Shown: positions 47,558-60,951 of the stretch, piece after piece
Layout: each line of letters begins with the position of its first letter
Position numbering within the stretch: the stretch's first letter is position 1
Source of the DNA: Timema cristinae
Taxonomy: Eukaryota > Arthropoda > Insecta > Phasmatodea > Timematidae
Reading direction: 5' to 3'
Assembly (NCBI GenBank): GCA_039000515.1
Contig: JBCFYV010002352.1
Location: forward strand, 1-64,000
DNA: 64,000 nucleotides
Made by a program: the position numbers and the translations under genes
The notes under the pieces: generated by a model
What the model was told of the DNA's origin: nothing
Databases searched by the model: none
Seen by the model: the letters and a program-made list of their open reading frames with translations, nothing else

Positions 47558-48395
47558 AATGCTATGGCACCGATTTAACAGAGCTTACGTTACTCGGACT
47601 TCCCCTTTGCAAGAATCGATCCAACCTTCAATTCATGGTTTTCCCCGAGGGACTGTATAATCTTTACCCTCGCAAAAAAATTATTTTTAAAGTCGTCAAT
47701 TTTCGGGATGGAATTAACGTGGCCGATTGATCAGTCCCATGAAACCCTTCTCTCACGTTCTCTTCTCCGAGCAGGATTGCGGGGAAATATTCTTATCAAT
47801 TCGAACTCGACCTGTCATGTAATGTCATAGCATATTTACTAAGTTTGAACGTCAACGGAGTATTTAAGGGAAACTAAAAAAAGAGTCCCCATAAAAAAGG
47901 GCCCGACTATTTATACCGAATGATTAAAGTGAGGGGATTTTCCCCAGATATTGAACAATTGAGCGTGCCTTAGACACCGAAACTACGAAGTAAAAACCCC
48001 CCGTTTCCCCTTTTTTTATACGCCCCCCAAAACGTACCCTTACCAAATATCAAAGTCAAGTTGATGAGGGTTCCGATCTTCCCAAGGGGGACCGTTTTGG
48101 TAAAGATCTCTCGCAAAAACCCTCTAAAGAAGGGGGTTTTTTCTCGCGGGGTACTTGCCAGATCCGTTTCAGTAAGGGGACGTTTAGGGATCATTTTTAA
48201 ATTTTGGTAAAGGGCGTGATACATACCTTTCCCATGGCGATAGCTTCGACTACGATTAAGTCTCGAGCCCGTTCAATTGTTTTTGTATTCGCCTTAGCAC
48301 TTTTTACGGGCCCTTTGGGGATTTTTTTGGGGGCTCCCCGGCGACGGCTCCAAGCGCTGCGACAAAGGTATATAGGTAGAATTCCTCCCTTCTTC

Positions 48396-48761
48396 TTACA
48401 CGTCTAGTATAGTAGTAATAGTAGGAAAGCCGCTGACGCGTTGATCTCTTCTTTTTTCTTTAGACCCGAACCCATTTACTTTTGTTTTTTCGCGTTGGGG
48501 AATACCCACGCGGGGGGGCTTCCGCTCAAAATTCGAGTCTGGCGCGATAATCTTTTCCACGATTTCTCGATAAGTTACGATCTGCATATACGTCCCCGCA
48601 AGATCTTCACCTTGGTAGGGGATTTTCGTGTTCTTTACAGTGCGATCAACCGTTTTTTCCAGGTCCCCCCGTTTCAATCGTTTTTCCAACTTTTTTCCCG
48701 TCCCGTACTGGGATCCGGTATATCGCTCAAAAAGGTAGATTATTGATTTTCTTACCAACAA
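48396..48761 (-). CDS. weak candidate coding fragment, charged protein
   Basis: A 121-codon frame rich in Lys, Arg and Glu (KLEKRLKRGDLEKTVDRTVK in the middle). The opposite strand has a 101-codon frame that is strongly hydrophobic and aromatic, the usual shadow of a charged coding strand, so minus is the likelier real one. No family is recognised. Confidence 0.25.
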   Translation of the reverse strand: MLVRKSIIYLFERYTGSQYGTGKKLEKRLKRGDLEKTVDRTVKNTKIPYQGEDLAGTYMQIVTYREIVEKIIAPDSNFERKPPRVGIPQREKTKVNGFGSKEKRRDQRVSGFPTITTILDV

Positions 48762-48976
48762 AACCCCCCCCTCTTCTTTGCCCAGACACTACGATTAGCA
48801 TTAATAGGGCTCTTTTAAGAAATATCGTCAACATCGGTTTGAAAACAGACAGACTCTTTTTAAATGTACACAACAACGATCATGAGAGGGAGGACTTTAC
48901 CCAGAGACATGGTACGTTGTTACCTATACTATCCCCTGCATCCTTGGACCTCAATTGCGGGAAAACAAACGCATGA
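48743..48976 (+). CDS. weak candidate coding fragment, unknown
   Basis: A 77-codon frame with balanced residues (RALLRNIVNIGLKTDRLFLN). No domain is recognised and there is no support beyond composition. Confidence 0.18.
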   Translation: MIFLPTKPPPLLCPDTTISINRALLRNIVNIGLKTDRLFLNVHNNDHEREDFTQRHGTLLPILSPASLDLNCGKTNA

Positions 48977-49520
48977 CAGCCTGTTGGGAACCTAACGGCT
49001 ACCTTTAAGAACGTGTACTTACCAAAATGTTATATCACCTAAGTACAACGTTTAACGAAGGTCCTCTCACTCTTGAAGGGATGGGTATTTTCCCCTTTTT
49101 TCCGACAAAGCGGAATTATCCCCCCCTCCAGCAACCCCACTCTGTATTTATATTTGACGACTTCGCTTCGATAACATTTAATATACAGGGTTATTTAAGT
49201 ATGTGTAGACATAAGGGGCCCTAGACTGTTTCATCGTCAGACGTACTCGCGCATCCCGAAAAAGATGTTTTAGAATAACGCTAATTCTCATCCTATTCAG
49301 ATGGACGATACAAACCAGGCTTCAAAACGACACGTGAAAAACGGAAAGACTTTCCAAAAAATTTAAGGGGGTGCCGCTTTTGGGAAAAAAACATATGATT
49401 TTCTCGTGTTGAGCAAAATCAGAACGATAAAGGACATATCGCTAGGGGTTTGATCCTTTATCTTGCACGATTGAGGGGAAACGCGTTCAGTACGCGATAA
49501 GACCATGCGCCATACAAAAT

Positions 49521-49739
49521 TTGGTCAAGTCCTACAAAAATAACTCTCATCGAGTCGAGGGGAAATCTAACTCTAAACTCTCAAGGGATTACACGCTAGA
49601 TCGAAAAGGGCGCAACGTCGATCGCCCTACACTAAGGGTTCTTAACAATCTTTCTCAAAAATGGATGGAGACATATAACGAGAAAAGTCCCCCTTCAACA
49701 CCGCCAAAGGGCCTCATCAAAGGACAATGGAAACGTTGA
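49521..49739 (+). CDS. weak candidate coding fragment, unknown
   Basis: A 72-codon basic, hydrophilic frame (RKGRNVDRPTLRVLNNLSQK). No domain is recognised. Confidence 0.18.
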   Translation: MVKSYKNNSHRVEGKSNSKLSRDYTLDRKGRNVDRPTLRVLNNLSQKWMETYNEKSPPSTPPKGLIKGQWKR

Positions 49740-50973
49740 TCGAGGATTTTTAGAAAAATCGATTTAAATACATCAACTTTGAGAAGGTACTCGTCAAGTG
49801 GTAGAGAAGGTGCGGGGAAAATGTCTCATCATCATGAGGATGCCAAAGAAAATAAAACAAAGCTTGACTTTTTTGGTTCTAAGCTGCAAACCTAGAGGAA
49901 CTTTTTGAGAACATCGAACCATTTACAACGATTTTTTAAACCAAGGTGTACAAAACTTAAGGGGACCCAAAAACAACAACTTTACAACAGACGGTAAGTT
50001 TTTTTCGAAACATAGGTATGCCCCATTACCTTCAACCGCGCAAAGCTTATTGACTCACGGCTATCGAGTTTTATCACACTACTTGGATTCGAAACCTCTA
50101 AGAAGGATGGGGGACATTTTGAATTTATCTAACAGTGAACGCGGTTAAATTTAAAGGGCGGCATCGTTTTAACGATGGTCATGAACTTTAAAATATTATT
50201 TGCTTTTTGAATCTAAAATTATCGACGACCCCCTTCGAGGGGTTTTAAAGATTATCTATATCTTTCATGATAAAACACGCTCGACGACGACGCCCAATTT
50301 ACACTCGAAATTGGTTTACTTACGTTTAATATAAGAACCCTTTTTTTCGCGTAAAGACATTCCACCTTTTACAGTCGACGAAGGTCACGGAGGGTATCAT
50401 AAAACGATTAAAATTTTAAAAAAAAGTATAAGCAACTACCGATGCTCGGCACATCGGAGCACGACGAATAACCTTCAAACCTATCACGGAACCTCTAAAC
50501 AAATGGTGAAGGCGCTCGCCGAACCCGAACCCAAGCCCCACCCAAGACGCAGAGCAACCACTATTTGATACTTAGTTTTTTTCGTCTCACGCGCATTCTG
50601 TAAACAAAGGGGTATCATGAAGGGAACCTTACCAAGCCGGGGATCCCCATCTTATTCGGGGAAAAAAAGGAACAATAATTCTCACAATAAGACGGGACCC
50701 TAACTCGAGACTATTAAATTACTCTTCAAAGAGCACCCCGCATTATACTAAGAGATCTGAAATATACAAATCTAGCTCGAAGAAACAACGCGCATCGGGT
50801 GAGAAACGAACCTACACCGTTTCAAGATGCGGGGGGGATCAAAGTATTCGCAAAACTAAACCTATGTTGAAAAGGAGCCGAGGGGAAGTTTTTTACAAGA
50901 GGGGGACGGGGAAAAGGGGTCGATTAACCCATTGGGGCATCCTAACGAATTGGTTTTATCGATTACGACTCTT

Positions 50974-51435
50974 TCACGCATCTACCCAGCCGGAATTCCG
51001 CCCCCCCATAACGAGATCGTTTCTACATCGAGGGAAATTACGCGAGGGGGGAATATCGTATAAAACATTCAACTCTTTTGATATTTTATCATAATCAGTC
51101 CATGTCAAGTGGGGGATTGCCGGAAACTTCATCGCCGGGAAGACGCCATTCCCCCGAAAACATGTTTGGTACAGGCTTGAACACTCCTTCAGGGCCCATC
51201 GGTAGAGATATACCTTCTGGTTCGTTTTAAGGGGTTTAAATACCTTCCACCTCATCGACGTGTATTCCAAAGGGGGTTGGGCCCCACCCGTCAAGACTAA
51301 ACGGGAAAACGTCAGCGCGCAATGGGTCTCCTCCTCGATAAGGAGGTTTACCTCGTGTACGCTCTCCAAACGGATAAAGGGGGCCGAGTTTTTCAAAGCA
51401 TAATTCAAAACACTCATGAGGAGAAAAAGGGTCAA
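50974..51435 (-). CDS. best candidate coding fragment in the CpG island, unknown
   Basis: A 153-codon frame, the longest in the island, with globular-protein composition and no low complexity (EEETHCALTFSRLVLTGG and TWTDYDKISKELNVLYDIPP). An overlapping minus frame (51236-51439) and plus frames are also open, and one frame of this length is about what chance would give in 15 kb. No family is recognised. Confidence 0.28.
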   Translation of the reverse strand: MTLFLLMSVLNYALKNSAPFIRLESVHEVNLLIEEETHCALTFSRLVLTGGAQPPLEYTSMRWKVFKPLKTNQKVYLYRWALKECSSLYQTCFRGNGVFPAMKFPAIPHLTWTDYDKISKELNVLYDIPPSRNFPRCRNDLVMGGRNSGWVDA

Positions 51436-52600
51436 TCATTTTTCTACATACAGCAACTCCAAGGCTACGTCGTTTTAACGATTAATTTGCACTCTCAAAA
51501 CAGATTGGAGGGGGTTCACGGGTAAAGGGGTCGATCGAGGATCGAATATCGATTCCTTACTGGACGAATACAACCTACGGTGCACCGACATAAAGATGAG
51601 ACCTATAACGCAAGGACGATAGACTTTTACTACATCATAAAAGTTTCAAAAACTCGATTTACGCCGAACGATTTTAAAATAGCGATATAGTCCTATCACA
51701 AATAAAAGGACGTTTAGAAAAAGGGGTTTTAAACCCCAAACGGGCGATGAACTGTTTTTAAAATACGCAAGTGGCGAACAACCCAGACCTTCCCACCAAA
51801 TAGAAAGGGAACCCACACGGGCGGTTTCTACCAAGAACTTAAAAGACTTTGTATCCCCCAAATCTACCTCTTTGGGGAAAAATAGTCAGACTTCCGGGAA
51901 AAAGAGTGAAATTTAAAAGTTAGGGGTTCGACTCGACACACAATTCGTGGATCGATCGAAGGTAAGAGGAGGGGAGGTATGTTCCCCCTCCACCCGACAT
52001 TAAAGACCGGGAGGTAGGGGGACGCATCTCATTTGAAATTTTAGACGGGTTGGGTTACGTCTGTAGCAGAGTGAAATTAAATCTCGACAACAGCTTGGAA
52101 TACTCATCGCAAAACCAGAAGGGGTTACAGCGAGTGTTAAAACCTTCGGGGCACTGGCCGGGTGCCATAATCCGGGGGGACGAGGCGAGTAGTCCCCTCG
52201 AAACTGTTCAAAATCATGTCCTCTACAAGCTGAAGGGAAAGGGGGCACCGCAAATTCTCACAAAGGCCTCCCCACTCGAGAATCGATATCCCTGCTCAGG
52301 AAGACCTTTGGCGTCGACGGGTCGGTCGAGGGGAGGGAAATCGACCTATCAAAAGCACTCCGAACTTAAAAACGGGCCTACAACGTTCGTCCCGGAAGGG
52401 GACAGGAGACACGAAACCCGGGGACAGCCAAAAATCGTGACGCTGACTTTGGGGAAAGGCATCTTCCCGTAAAAACTTTGGCGGAATACAGAAGTCGGGT
52501 TTTTCGCGTCGCAGCGCGGACTGATCATCAGGCGACGGGAAATACATCTTTTAAAGTGGTGAAAAACCGGGCGTGCGCGGTTGAATAAAAATATGTATGT

Positions 52601-53480
52601 GATGTTGAAAAACTAAGACTATCAAAAAATCTTTGACGAGAGAGAGAGTTTTTTACTGAAAATGTATCAAAATAATAAAAAGAAAATACTAGGGTTTTAA
52701 AAAAAATGTACTATTTATTTAGGGTGAATAATACTTGTCATATCCTTAATTCCCAATCTTTGCTAGGATTACCATCAGGGTTTTAGAGAGAGAGAAAAAC
52801 TTTCATATCCCAGGGTTTAAGGGCCATAACTACCCCACACCATCTCAGGAAACCCCCCAAACCCCCCTCCCCCATCACAGTCATCCCCCCCCCTCCCCCC
52901 TTTAACAACACCCGAGCAAAAGAAGAAAGAGGAGAAAAAAACCGCTGGCTCGTCGGGAGAGAGAACACTCAACCTGCCCCATCGAGAACCCGACCCCACC
53001 ACCTCTCCTGCACCCTTTTAACTGATGAGAGAGAGGAAGAAAAACCCAAATCGTCACCTCCTCTGTCATCCCTAATAGACAACCTTCCCGAACTGCTCAC
53101 ACGCACTCCAACCCTTCAATTATGCAAATGACCCCCTATGCCGCACTAAAAAAAAAATATAAATCTCCCCTCACAGCCAGGGGCCCAACCCCACATCCCC
53201 CCTCCTCCACACCCACACTAAAAACCCCCCCCCATCACACTCTCAGTCATCCCCCCCACCTCCCCTCCCCCCACCCACACAACATTCTATCGTGTCATCT
53301 CAGAACCCTCCAACTCTTTACTAATGGTGTCCCCGTATACTCTTTTAAAACCCCTACTAATATTTTTTTTAAAACGATTTTTTTTTTAACGGTTGTTCTG
53401 ATATCTGGGGGAAAGACCCAACTACCCAACGGGGACAGGAAATGGTTTTGGGGAGGGGGGGCAGGGGAGGTTGGTTAAAG
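52601..53480. repeat. low-complexity C-rich and AG-rich tract
   Basis: Starts with a GAGAGAGAGAG tract near 52640 and continues with long runs of C. Two related blocks (about 52830-52915 and 53215-53310) share ACCCCCC..CATCACA..CAGTCATCCCCCCC and CCATCTCAGGAA/CATCTCAGAACC words, so a duplication of a C-rich unit is likely. The frames over it are composition artefacts. Confidence 0.7.
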
Positions 53481-54550
53481 GGAAGAAAACCCAAAAAAGG
53501 GAATTGATAGTGTCCACCTGACCCACGCCTGGTGTTTTGGGGCTAAGGCGAAAAGAGAAGTCAAAAAACTCATTACCTTTTATCTCAGTAGTATTGACGT
53601 TTGTCTTGAAAGTCAAAATGAATACTTCGGGATTTGACAGAAGAAGAGGCAAATATAAATCACATCTACATTTATGCCCCCCCACGTAAGAAAATACGGG
53701 GAAATAAAATTAAAAATTTTGGAAAAAAAGGGTAGTCTACAAATTTTTTTTTAGAACATGTAATTCCAAATTAATTTCTTTTTTTCAATAAAATAGTAAA
53801 GCGAATTGTATAATTAATCTATAAAATGATAATTTACAGTTTAGAAAAAAATTCAAATACCTTCCTAAAAAATTTGGGGATTTTTAAAAAAGATGCCCGA
53901 TTGAAATATTCCCAAATAAACTAAATTTAGGATTGGATATTTTTAAAGGTGAATCGAAACAAATAGCCGCTTTGCCTGATGTGTATGGAACACCCAGGAA
54001 AACAAAAAAGTGTGAAAAACATTCATAAAAACCATTCTTTACAGGTTTAAAAAAAAATTTTTTATATCTTGCAACTTTTTTTTTGATAAATCCTTCAAGA
54101 AAATTTTAAAAAAATCCTAATAAATAAAGATAAAATCACTTTCTTTATTATTCTAAACATATCTTTTTTCCAAGACTACTATAGCTGTCGTAAATCCTAA
54201 CTGTAATTACAAACTTGTAAAAAAAAACCTAAACGAATGACGTACACGATAATTCTTTAACGGGGTTTCCCTTGACAAGTCACGGGTTCAAATCCCGGCC
54301 GGGTGTAGCATGGTATTTTTTTAAATTTTTCCATACACGCTTTTTTGAAAATTTGGTACATTTTAACTAATTTTTATTTTACCCATCCAACCTATTCTTT
54401 ATTAAAATGCATGTTTCCCGGGATAGGATTAAGCCCCCGAGAAAAAAAAAAAGGAATTTTATAATTAAAAAAATTTTTTGGCCCTTGGGGAATTAAATTT
54501 GTAGTGCTTAAAAAATCACAAAGAGACTTTTTTATTTTAACCCCCACTTT
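53481..54550. other. AT-rich DNA with an isolated tRNA-like T-arm
   Basis: ACGGGTTCAAATCCCGG near 54283-54299 would fold as a T-arm and matches a pol III B box. No anticodon arm or acceptor stem was found, so it is probably the remains of a tRNA-derived SINE rather than a tRNA gene. Confidence 0.35.
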
Positions 54551-54780
54551 GGTGGCCGCGTGGTCAAAATTCGCTACTCTCGCAATAGACATATACTTTC
54601 GATGAGGGGAATTTAAGGTTCAAAATCTAGTGGGGTGTACTGAGGGGGGTTTTCCCAAAGGGTTTTTACTACCCCCCTCCAGAAATGAGGGCAACTTAAT
54701 TTTGATAAACCTTCTCCCCCCAAAAACCCCTTAGTTTAAATTTAGTACATAAGCATAAACCCCCGAACGGTAGTAAGTTA
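54551..54780 (+). repeat. SINE2 copy 8, full length
   Basis: tRNA-like head (TGGCCGCGTGGTC, TACTCTCGCAATAGAC), B-box region (AAGGTTCAAAATCTAG), GTGTACTGAGGGG, the body with homopolymer indels, then TAGTACATAAGCATAAACCC and CGAACGGTAGTAAG at the 3' end. It is one of only three copies in which head and 3' end are both clear. Confidence 0.85.
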
Positions 54781-57700
54781 AAGAAAAACTTTTTTCGTTT
54801 TTTTCAATTTTAATTTTTCATCCCAAAAAGAGCTTTTTGGAGCAATTGCAAACTGATTTTTTGTAATGAAAAAAAACCAAATTTGCTGGGGCGATAACGG
54901 TGATCTAACGGAGTCCACACATCACATCTATTAAAGACAGTTTGTAATATGTTAGTTAGCCGTCCACAAACTTACTTTGATATGGATAATGATAGCGCTT
55001 TACAGAACCAAATGAAAGGGACCAAAAGACACATTTTAATATAGTTCTTTTAGACGGTTTTTTTATGTTTATCAACTATTCATATTATGGGCCTGCTTAA
55101 AACAAACACGGGTAAAAAATTAAAATGTTATCAAGTTGACCAACAAAAAATTGGGGTATTTTATATAAAACCCTTCTACCAAAAACTACCTTGCAAATCA
55201 AAAAACCCAAACTAAAAGAGCAAGCTTAAAAAAGCTCAATGACTATTAAAAAAAAAAAAACTTTTGTAATCAGATCAAATTTTTAAAAAAGGGAAAAAAT
55301 AAGTTTATTTTGAAATATTAAAATAATTAAAAAAAAACTTGTAATAAAAAAAAAAGTCTTCCTTCCAAAAGTGAGTACAGAAAAGGGATCTTTGTTTAAC
55401 GACGGGGGCTAGTAATACCCGGGCAAGGGGGCCCAAAATAAAAAAAAATTACTACAAATATGTTGTTTAAAAAACAAATCACGATCATCAACATACTTAA
55501 ACATGGTGGATCCGGAGGGGCGATAGGGTTAAACCCCCCCCCCACCCCCCCGGAAAGAAAAAAATCGAAATAGGGGAAAAAATCTTACTTTAATTTTGTA
55601 AAGAATGACGCTACCATTTCCCCTTTTCCCCAAATCCTCATAACCTAACACAAAATAAGATTTTGGGAAAATCTTGAATGGGAATTTTCAAAATTTTAAA
55701 ATCACAAATTTTCTCTGAAAGTTTCCGGTTTCGGCTGATGTCCCACAACTTCTACGGGAAAAAATTCATGTTGGGAAACTTTTCTTTACACGCAAAAATT
55801 ATACTTTTTTAATTAAAAATTTAAAAAAATCTAGTCTTGCCTTGAATACTATACTTTATTTGCTAAATCGAATGAAATTTTTTTTTCCTTGATTTCCTCG
55901 GAAATTTTTTAAAAAACCTTTGCCTCGCGCAGTAAACACGGTCCCCATTTTTGCCTCGGTTTCCATTGAGGAAGCCTTTGAATCTCGGTGATTGGTCCTC
56001 TGATTTAATGAAGTTCCTGTTTGCAAAATGTCCGTATCAGATTTCTTGGGCCCAAATTTTAAAACCCCAAATTTTACTGGTTAAGCCTATAAGCGGGGAA
56101 ATGCAAAAGTGTGTTGGGCGTGTAAAAGTTATCACATATCTTTGTGAGGAAGACACTATTCCATTTTTGCCCCAATAAATGAGAAAAATTTTAGAAAAAT
56201 ACCTTTTTGATGCCTTGCAGCCTTGATCTGTCCATCCAGGGAGTACAAAAAGAAGATTATTAAAAATTTTTAGAATTTTTACTCACACCTGAGCAAAAAC
56301 TCATTTGAACGGTTGGTATTCGAGAACTCATAAGGGCAGTGAAAAAATAGATGCCAAAAATTTTTAAAAATTTTAAAAAAATTTCGATCAATAATATGTC
56401 AATATCTGTAAACCTTGGTTTACAAGATACAACAAGACATTTTTCCTCAAACTTTTCACGAAATTAACACAAGGTTTTTAAGATGGGCTCCCAAAAATTT
56501 TCACAAAGCCCCCATAAAAAAAACGGACCGATGCCCAAGCTGTTTGAAGTATGGGTAGACTTACAAGTAAAAATTTTAAATGCTTTCGAAACCTTAGTAA
56601 AATTTTTATTCATTTTCACTGCAACCAGTCTAAGTAATATGGAATATGCAGGAATTTTTTGAAAAATTTCATTTTTTGGGTTGCCGCAAAAAAGGGCATG
56701 GGGGGCCAGGGGTTTGTGCACCACGTCTTACCTTATCGGTGAGAAAAGGGTTTTCTTTTTTTGCTTTAAAAAATTTCCTACTCTTCTAGAAGCATCGCTG
56801 TAGTTTCTTACAATCTAAAACTCCCCTATATAAAATACACAAAAAATTACCAAGCAAGCCCGGGGAATTTTACAAGAAGAGGGAGATGTAAGACTTCAAA
56901 AATTGAAAGAACAAGAAGGCCGCAAAAGTGAAAAAAAAAAACCCATTTAGACCTAGGTAACTAATAATGACAAAGACAGGGGCCTTTTGTGCTCAAAGCC
57001 TAATTGTTAGGGAAAAAAATTTGATAGAGAAAAATTGATTTATTGCTATTTTACCAAGCACATCAGAGAAACGTGGGGACTTGAAAGGGGGACACTTCCC
57101 AAGAAATAGTGGTCGATGAAAGAAGTAGGGCGAAAGCTGCCACCCCTCAATTTTGACCCGTTTGTCAAGACTTCCCACACATCTTGTAAAAGGGCTGTTC
57201 GAGGTAGCCTATGATTTTTTTGACACAAATGAATGCTGTAAAGTAGAGATATGAAAGAAGGGTATATGGCTCTTGAAAATAAAAGAATTTTAAAATGACC
57301 TTGGGGCTCTTGTTGATGGGAATTACTTTTTTTGGGACAACTCCCGAGGTCTAAAGGATCTGACACCTTTATTAAAAGTGAAGGTCCCCCTCAGAAAGGG
57401 AAACTGACACCAGAAAAAACGTTTTAAAAAAAAAAGTTATTTTTTGGGACAAAGCAAGGACAAAAGAGAAAAATTACGCGCATTAAAAAAAAAAACACAC
57501 TACATCAAGTAAAGGGCCCAAACTTCCCTACCAAGAATTTATTGCCTTTTTTTTTATGGAAAAATGGGGGTAAAAAGGGCGAGAAGATTTTCAAGACGAT
57601 GCATTTGGGCAGCCACAAAGAAAAAATGAGCCAGTTCTATCAGATTGTCCCCTGCCGAGCTTGTAATCCAAGACGCAACGACCATCCCGTTTAAAATCCA

Positions 57701-60700
57701 CCTTACATAAAAAGCATTGAAGATAAAAAAAAGGGCTGACAAATGAAGGCAATGGCCCTTGAAATTTCCAATTCAAAACCTAAAGTGGGCGAAAGCTTTA
57801 GTTATTGGGTTTTCCAAAACGCAAATAAGAGCAAAAAACTCCCCTTACCTAAATTTTTGATTTGTTTTTAATCGTTTCGTGTTTATTTTCTAAGAACAAA
57901 ATATATAACCTAAAATTATAAATTTTTAAAAAAATTAAAATTTCGACTGTTTTTTTGAAAAGTTCCTAAGCTAAATGTTTTGTTTTCTTTTTGGATTTTA
58001 TCGTTTTAAGCTTTTCTATATAAGGGGTGTCAAATAAATTCTATTTGTTCCCCATAAAATTAATAAAACAATTTTTTTAACTAATTAATAAAATAACAAA
58101 CTTTTCTAATGGTAAAAATGCGGTAAATTTTGTTTTGGAGCGTATATTGACTTTTCGAAAATTTTTATCCAACAAAGTTTTTAATTTCATAAATAACTAA
58201 GTAGAAGAGAAAATTTTAAATAATTAATGCAAATTTTAAATTCTTTATTTTATAAAATTACTGGGAAATTTAAAAAATCCCCAAAATAAAAGAAATTTAC
58301 CAAAATTTTTTTTAATATACCATCATTTTTGGTGAAATATGAAACACAACGGAAATTTCTACACCTAAAAATTTGATTTTAAAAATTTATATAAGTTATG
58401 CTAAATATATATAAAACATAACTCAAAACTAATCAAACCTTTACTTAGCTTTTTTAACATTAACCAGTGACTGATGGTAATTTTATAAAATCACCGGTAA
58501 CTTTGAAAAAATTTCAGCTTTTGAAAAGTTTTTTTTTGTAGATTCACCCAATGTAAAAAAAAAAAAAGAGCAACAGATGAATAAAGGCATTGATTGGCTA
58601 GCTTTGAGTCCTCAGTACACAAGCCGCTCTTTAATTATACCCAAAAAGATAAGGAAAAATCTCAGTTTTTTAAAAAAAATTAGGTAATATGTTGAATTTG
58701 GAAGAATAAAAAAACCTAAAAATACACCCTTTAAACAACAACATTTTTACCTACTTTTTAAAAAATAAAGGGAACGGATGACGGGTGCACCGCACATCTT
58801 TCTCCTCTCTCATATTAAAAGGGACTGATTTACTAAAACTTGTAAATTTAAAAACGAAAAAATTATTCCCCAATTTTTACAGAAACACTCCCCAAAGGTC
58901 TAAAGGAAATGAAAACACTCTATCTATTTAATTTTTTTACCCCAGGGCAATAGTTTTATTCAGAACATTCAAATTGTAAAAAAAGGGGAAACATTTTTGT
59001 CCCCCAAAAGACATAATAAATTTTCTTTTTAAAAATCTCCAAATTTATTTTTTTATTTTTTTTAAACTCAGAAACTTTTTGGTTTTTTGAAATATGTCTC
59101 GAAAAAAATTTTTGTTATTTTTATCAGTACAAAAAAATACAATTCTAAGTTTTTTCGTACCAAAATAGACGGAAAATGACAATTTTGGGAAATTAACCTT
59201 ATGAAAGAAACCTTTAAAAGTCACTTTCATAGAAAGGGAAAATTGCCATTTTTTTTGTAATATTAAACAATACGAAACAAAAACATAAACAAAACATTTG
59301 CTCTCACTAAATAAAAATAAAATAAACAATGTTTGTAAAATTTCAAACAATTAGGATTTTTTAATTTTTATTTTTTTAATTTTATCTCTAGAAAAAATTT
59401 TCAAAATTTTTTTTTTTTGTTAAGTGAACTTTTCTAAAACAGCAAACTAAAAAACATCCTAGGCCAAACCAAATACATTTTAATTGATTTGTCCCATTAA
59501 AATAAAACCGGGTATCCAGTTTCCGGAAAATCTGATAGGGGCCTTTTATTGGCATTCCTTTCCCCCTTTTTTTAGTTAGACACAAAAAAATGCCCCTTTA
59601 ATTTTGGCAAAAAATTTTACTATTTCAATTTCGACGACTTTTCGATATTAATTAATGGGGGGAACCCAAAAAAATTTACATTTTAGAATAATTTCATTTC
59701 TGTCACTAAGTTTTTCCCAACACAAACTTCTTAGCTATTTTTATCGCAATTTTACAATTACGGACATTTTAAAACTTCCATTTTTTTTTTCCATAGACTG
59801 TCCCCCAAAAAGGGCACGTACCCCCCTTTTGTTCTTTCAATATTTTTTCAATGAGGCAGGACGCCGCCAACACACATTTAAAGAAATATTGTTTCGGTGA
59901 AAGGAGCATATAATTCTTTTTACAATTTAAAAATAGCTCTAAATAATTCCAGATCTTATGATTTGATCCCCTTTTTAATAAAATATAAAATATGGAGAAA
60001 AAAAAACCCGGGAATGGACTACTCTAAATACTTCCAAAAGAAAAGCATATTTAAATAATTCTAATAAAAAACTTTGGGTCAGTGGCGGTGGAATCGAGGG
60101 AAAGGGGGGGGCACTCCCCATGGGACAAATTTACCCCCCATGGAAAAATTTTTCTCTCTCCTAGAACATTTCAACTACTTCGACAGTATTAAAATTTTAA
60201 ACTAAATGTTTCCTTAAATAAAACCCAAAAAATAAATTTTTTTTTTCTTTTTAAATTTTAAAAAAATTAAGGAGAAGACCACACCCATAACTTCTAAATA
60301 ATGTAACTGTAAAAAAAAAAAAATCAGTTTAGAACGCTCTTATAGTTCTAGGGTCATCTAAAAAAATAAATAAATAAATCGGGGAAAGGGGCCCACTCAA
60401 GAAAGTTAAAAGGGTTGTAATTTGAAGAATTTTCTTGCTAAAATACTACTAATGGTTTTTGAAAGCCTTTTTTTTTTAAAAAATTTGGGCCAGGGGAAAT
60501 ACTTCAAACATCTGCAGGGGCATCTATTTAAATTTTTGGTAATTAATAAAAAAATTATTTTTAGATAAGGACTCTTAAAAAAACTACATATATTGTCCAT
60601 GAGAAATACAGCATTTGACAATACAATCCAGCTCTTTGAAGCCTACCCTTAACATATTGAAATCATTGCAAAAAAACTTTATTTTAACTCACTTTAAAAA

Positions 60701-60951
60701 AAAAACCAGTTTTTTTAACGTAAACGAGATGCTATACAAATCCAAAAAAAAAAAAAACACCCAAACTGAGACCTTATCATCGCTGTAGGCTTGTGTTTTT
60801 TGAGAAAAAGGAATGTTGACAACAAAAAAATTATACATAACATCAAATTTTATCAAAAAAATAATATTTTTGAGTATAGAAAAACAGAATATGTTTACGA
60901 CAAACATTCTATAACAATCTTGCCAAAAAAACCCAAAAAATCTGCTTTGGG
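54781..60951. other. AT-rich DNA with several unsupported open frames
   Basis: Minus frames at 56464-56724, 57046-57366 and 57554-57776, and a plus frame at 55951-56178, have slightly richer composition than their surroundings and could be exons of one host gene. I could not pair splice sites or recognise a domain. The rest, especially 57.8-60.9 kb, is homopolymer-rich AT DNA. A CAGTGGCGG word at about 60080 resembles hAT transposon ends, but no partner was found. Confidence 0.35.

Larger units (their letters stand above)
45471..52600. other. CpG-rich compositional island, right part
   Basis: Same CpG-rich texture as 37.1-43.3 kb (5 CpG in 47161-47220 and 5 in 47221-47280). Open frames of 60-153 codons are dense on both strands, without introns or recognisable host motifs. 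The most protein-like are listed separately. The left edge is sharp against the AT satellite; the right edge lies near 52.6 kb. Confidence 0.6.

Noticed and set aside
54283..54299. Possible tRNA gene from a good T-arm
   Set aside because: No acceptor, D or anticodon arms could be placed, so it is at best a SINE or tRNA relic.
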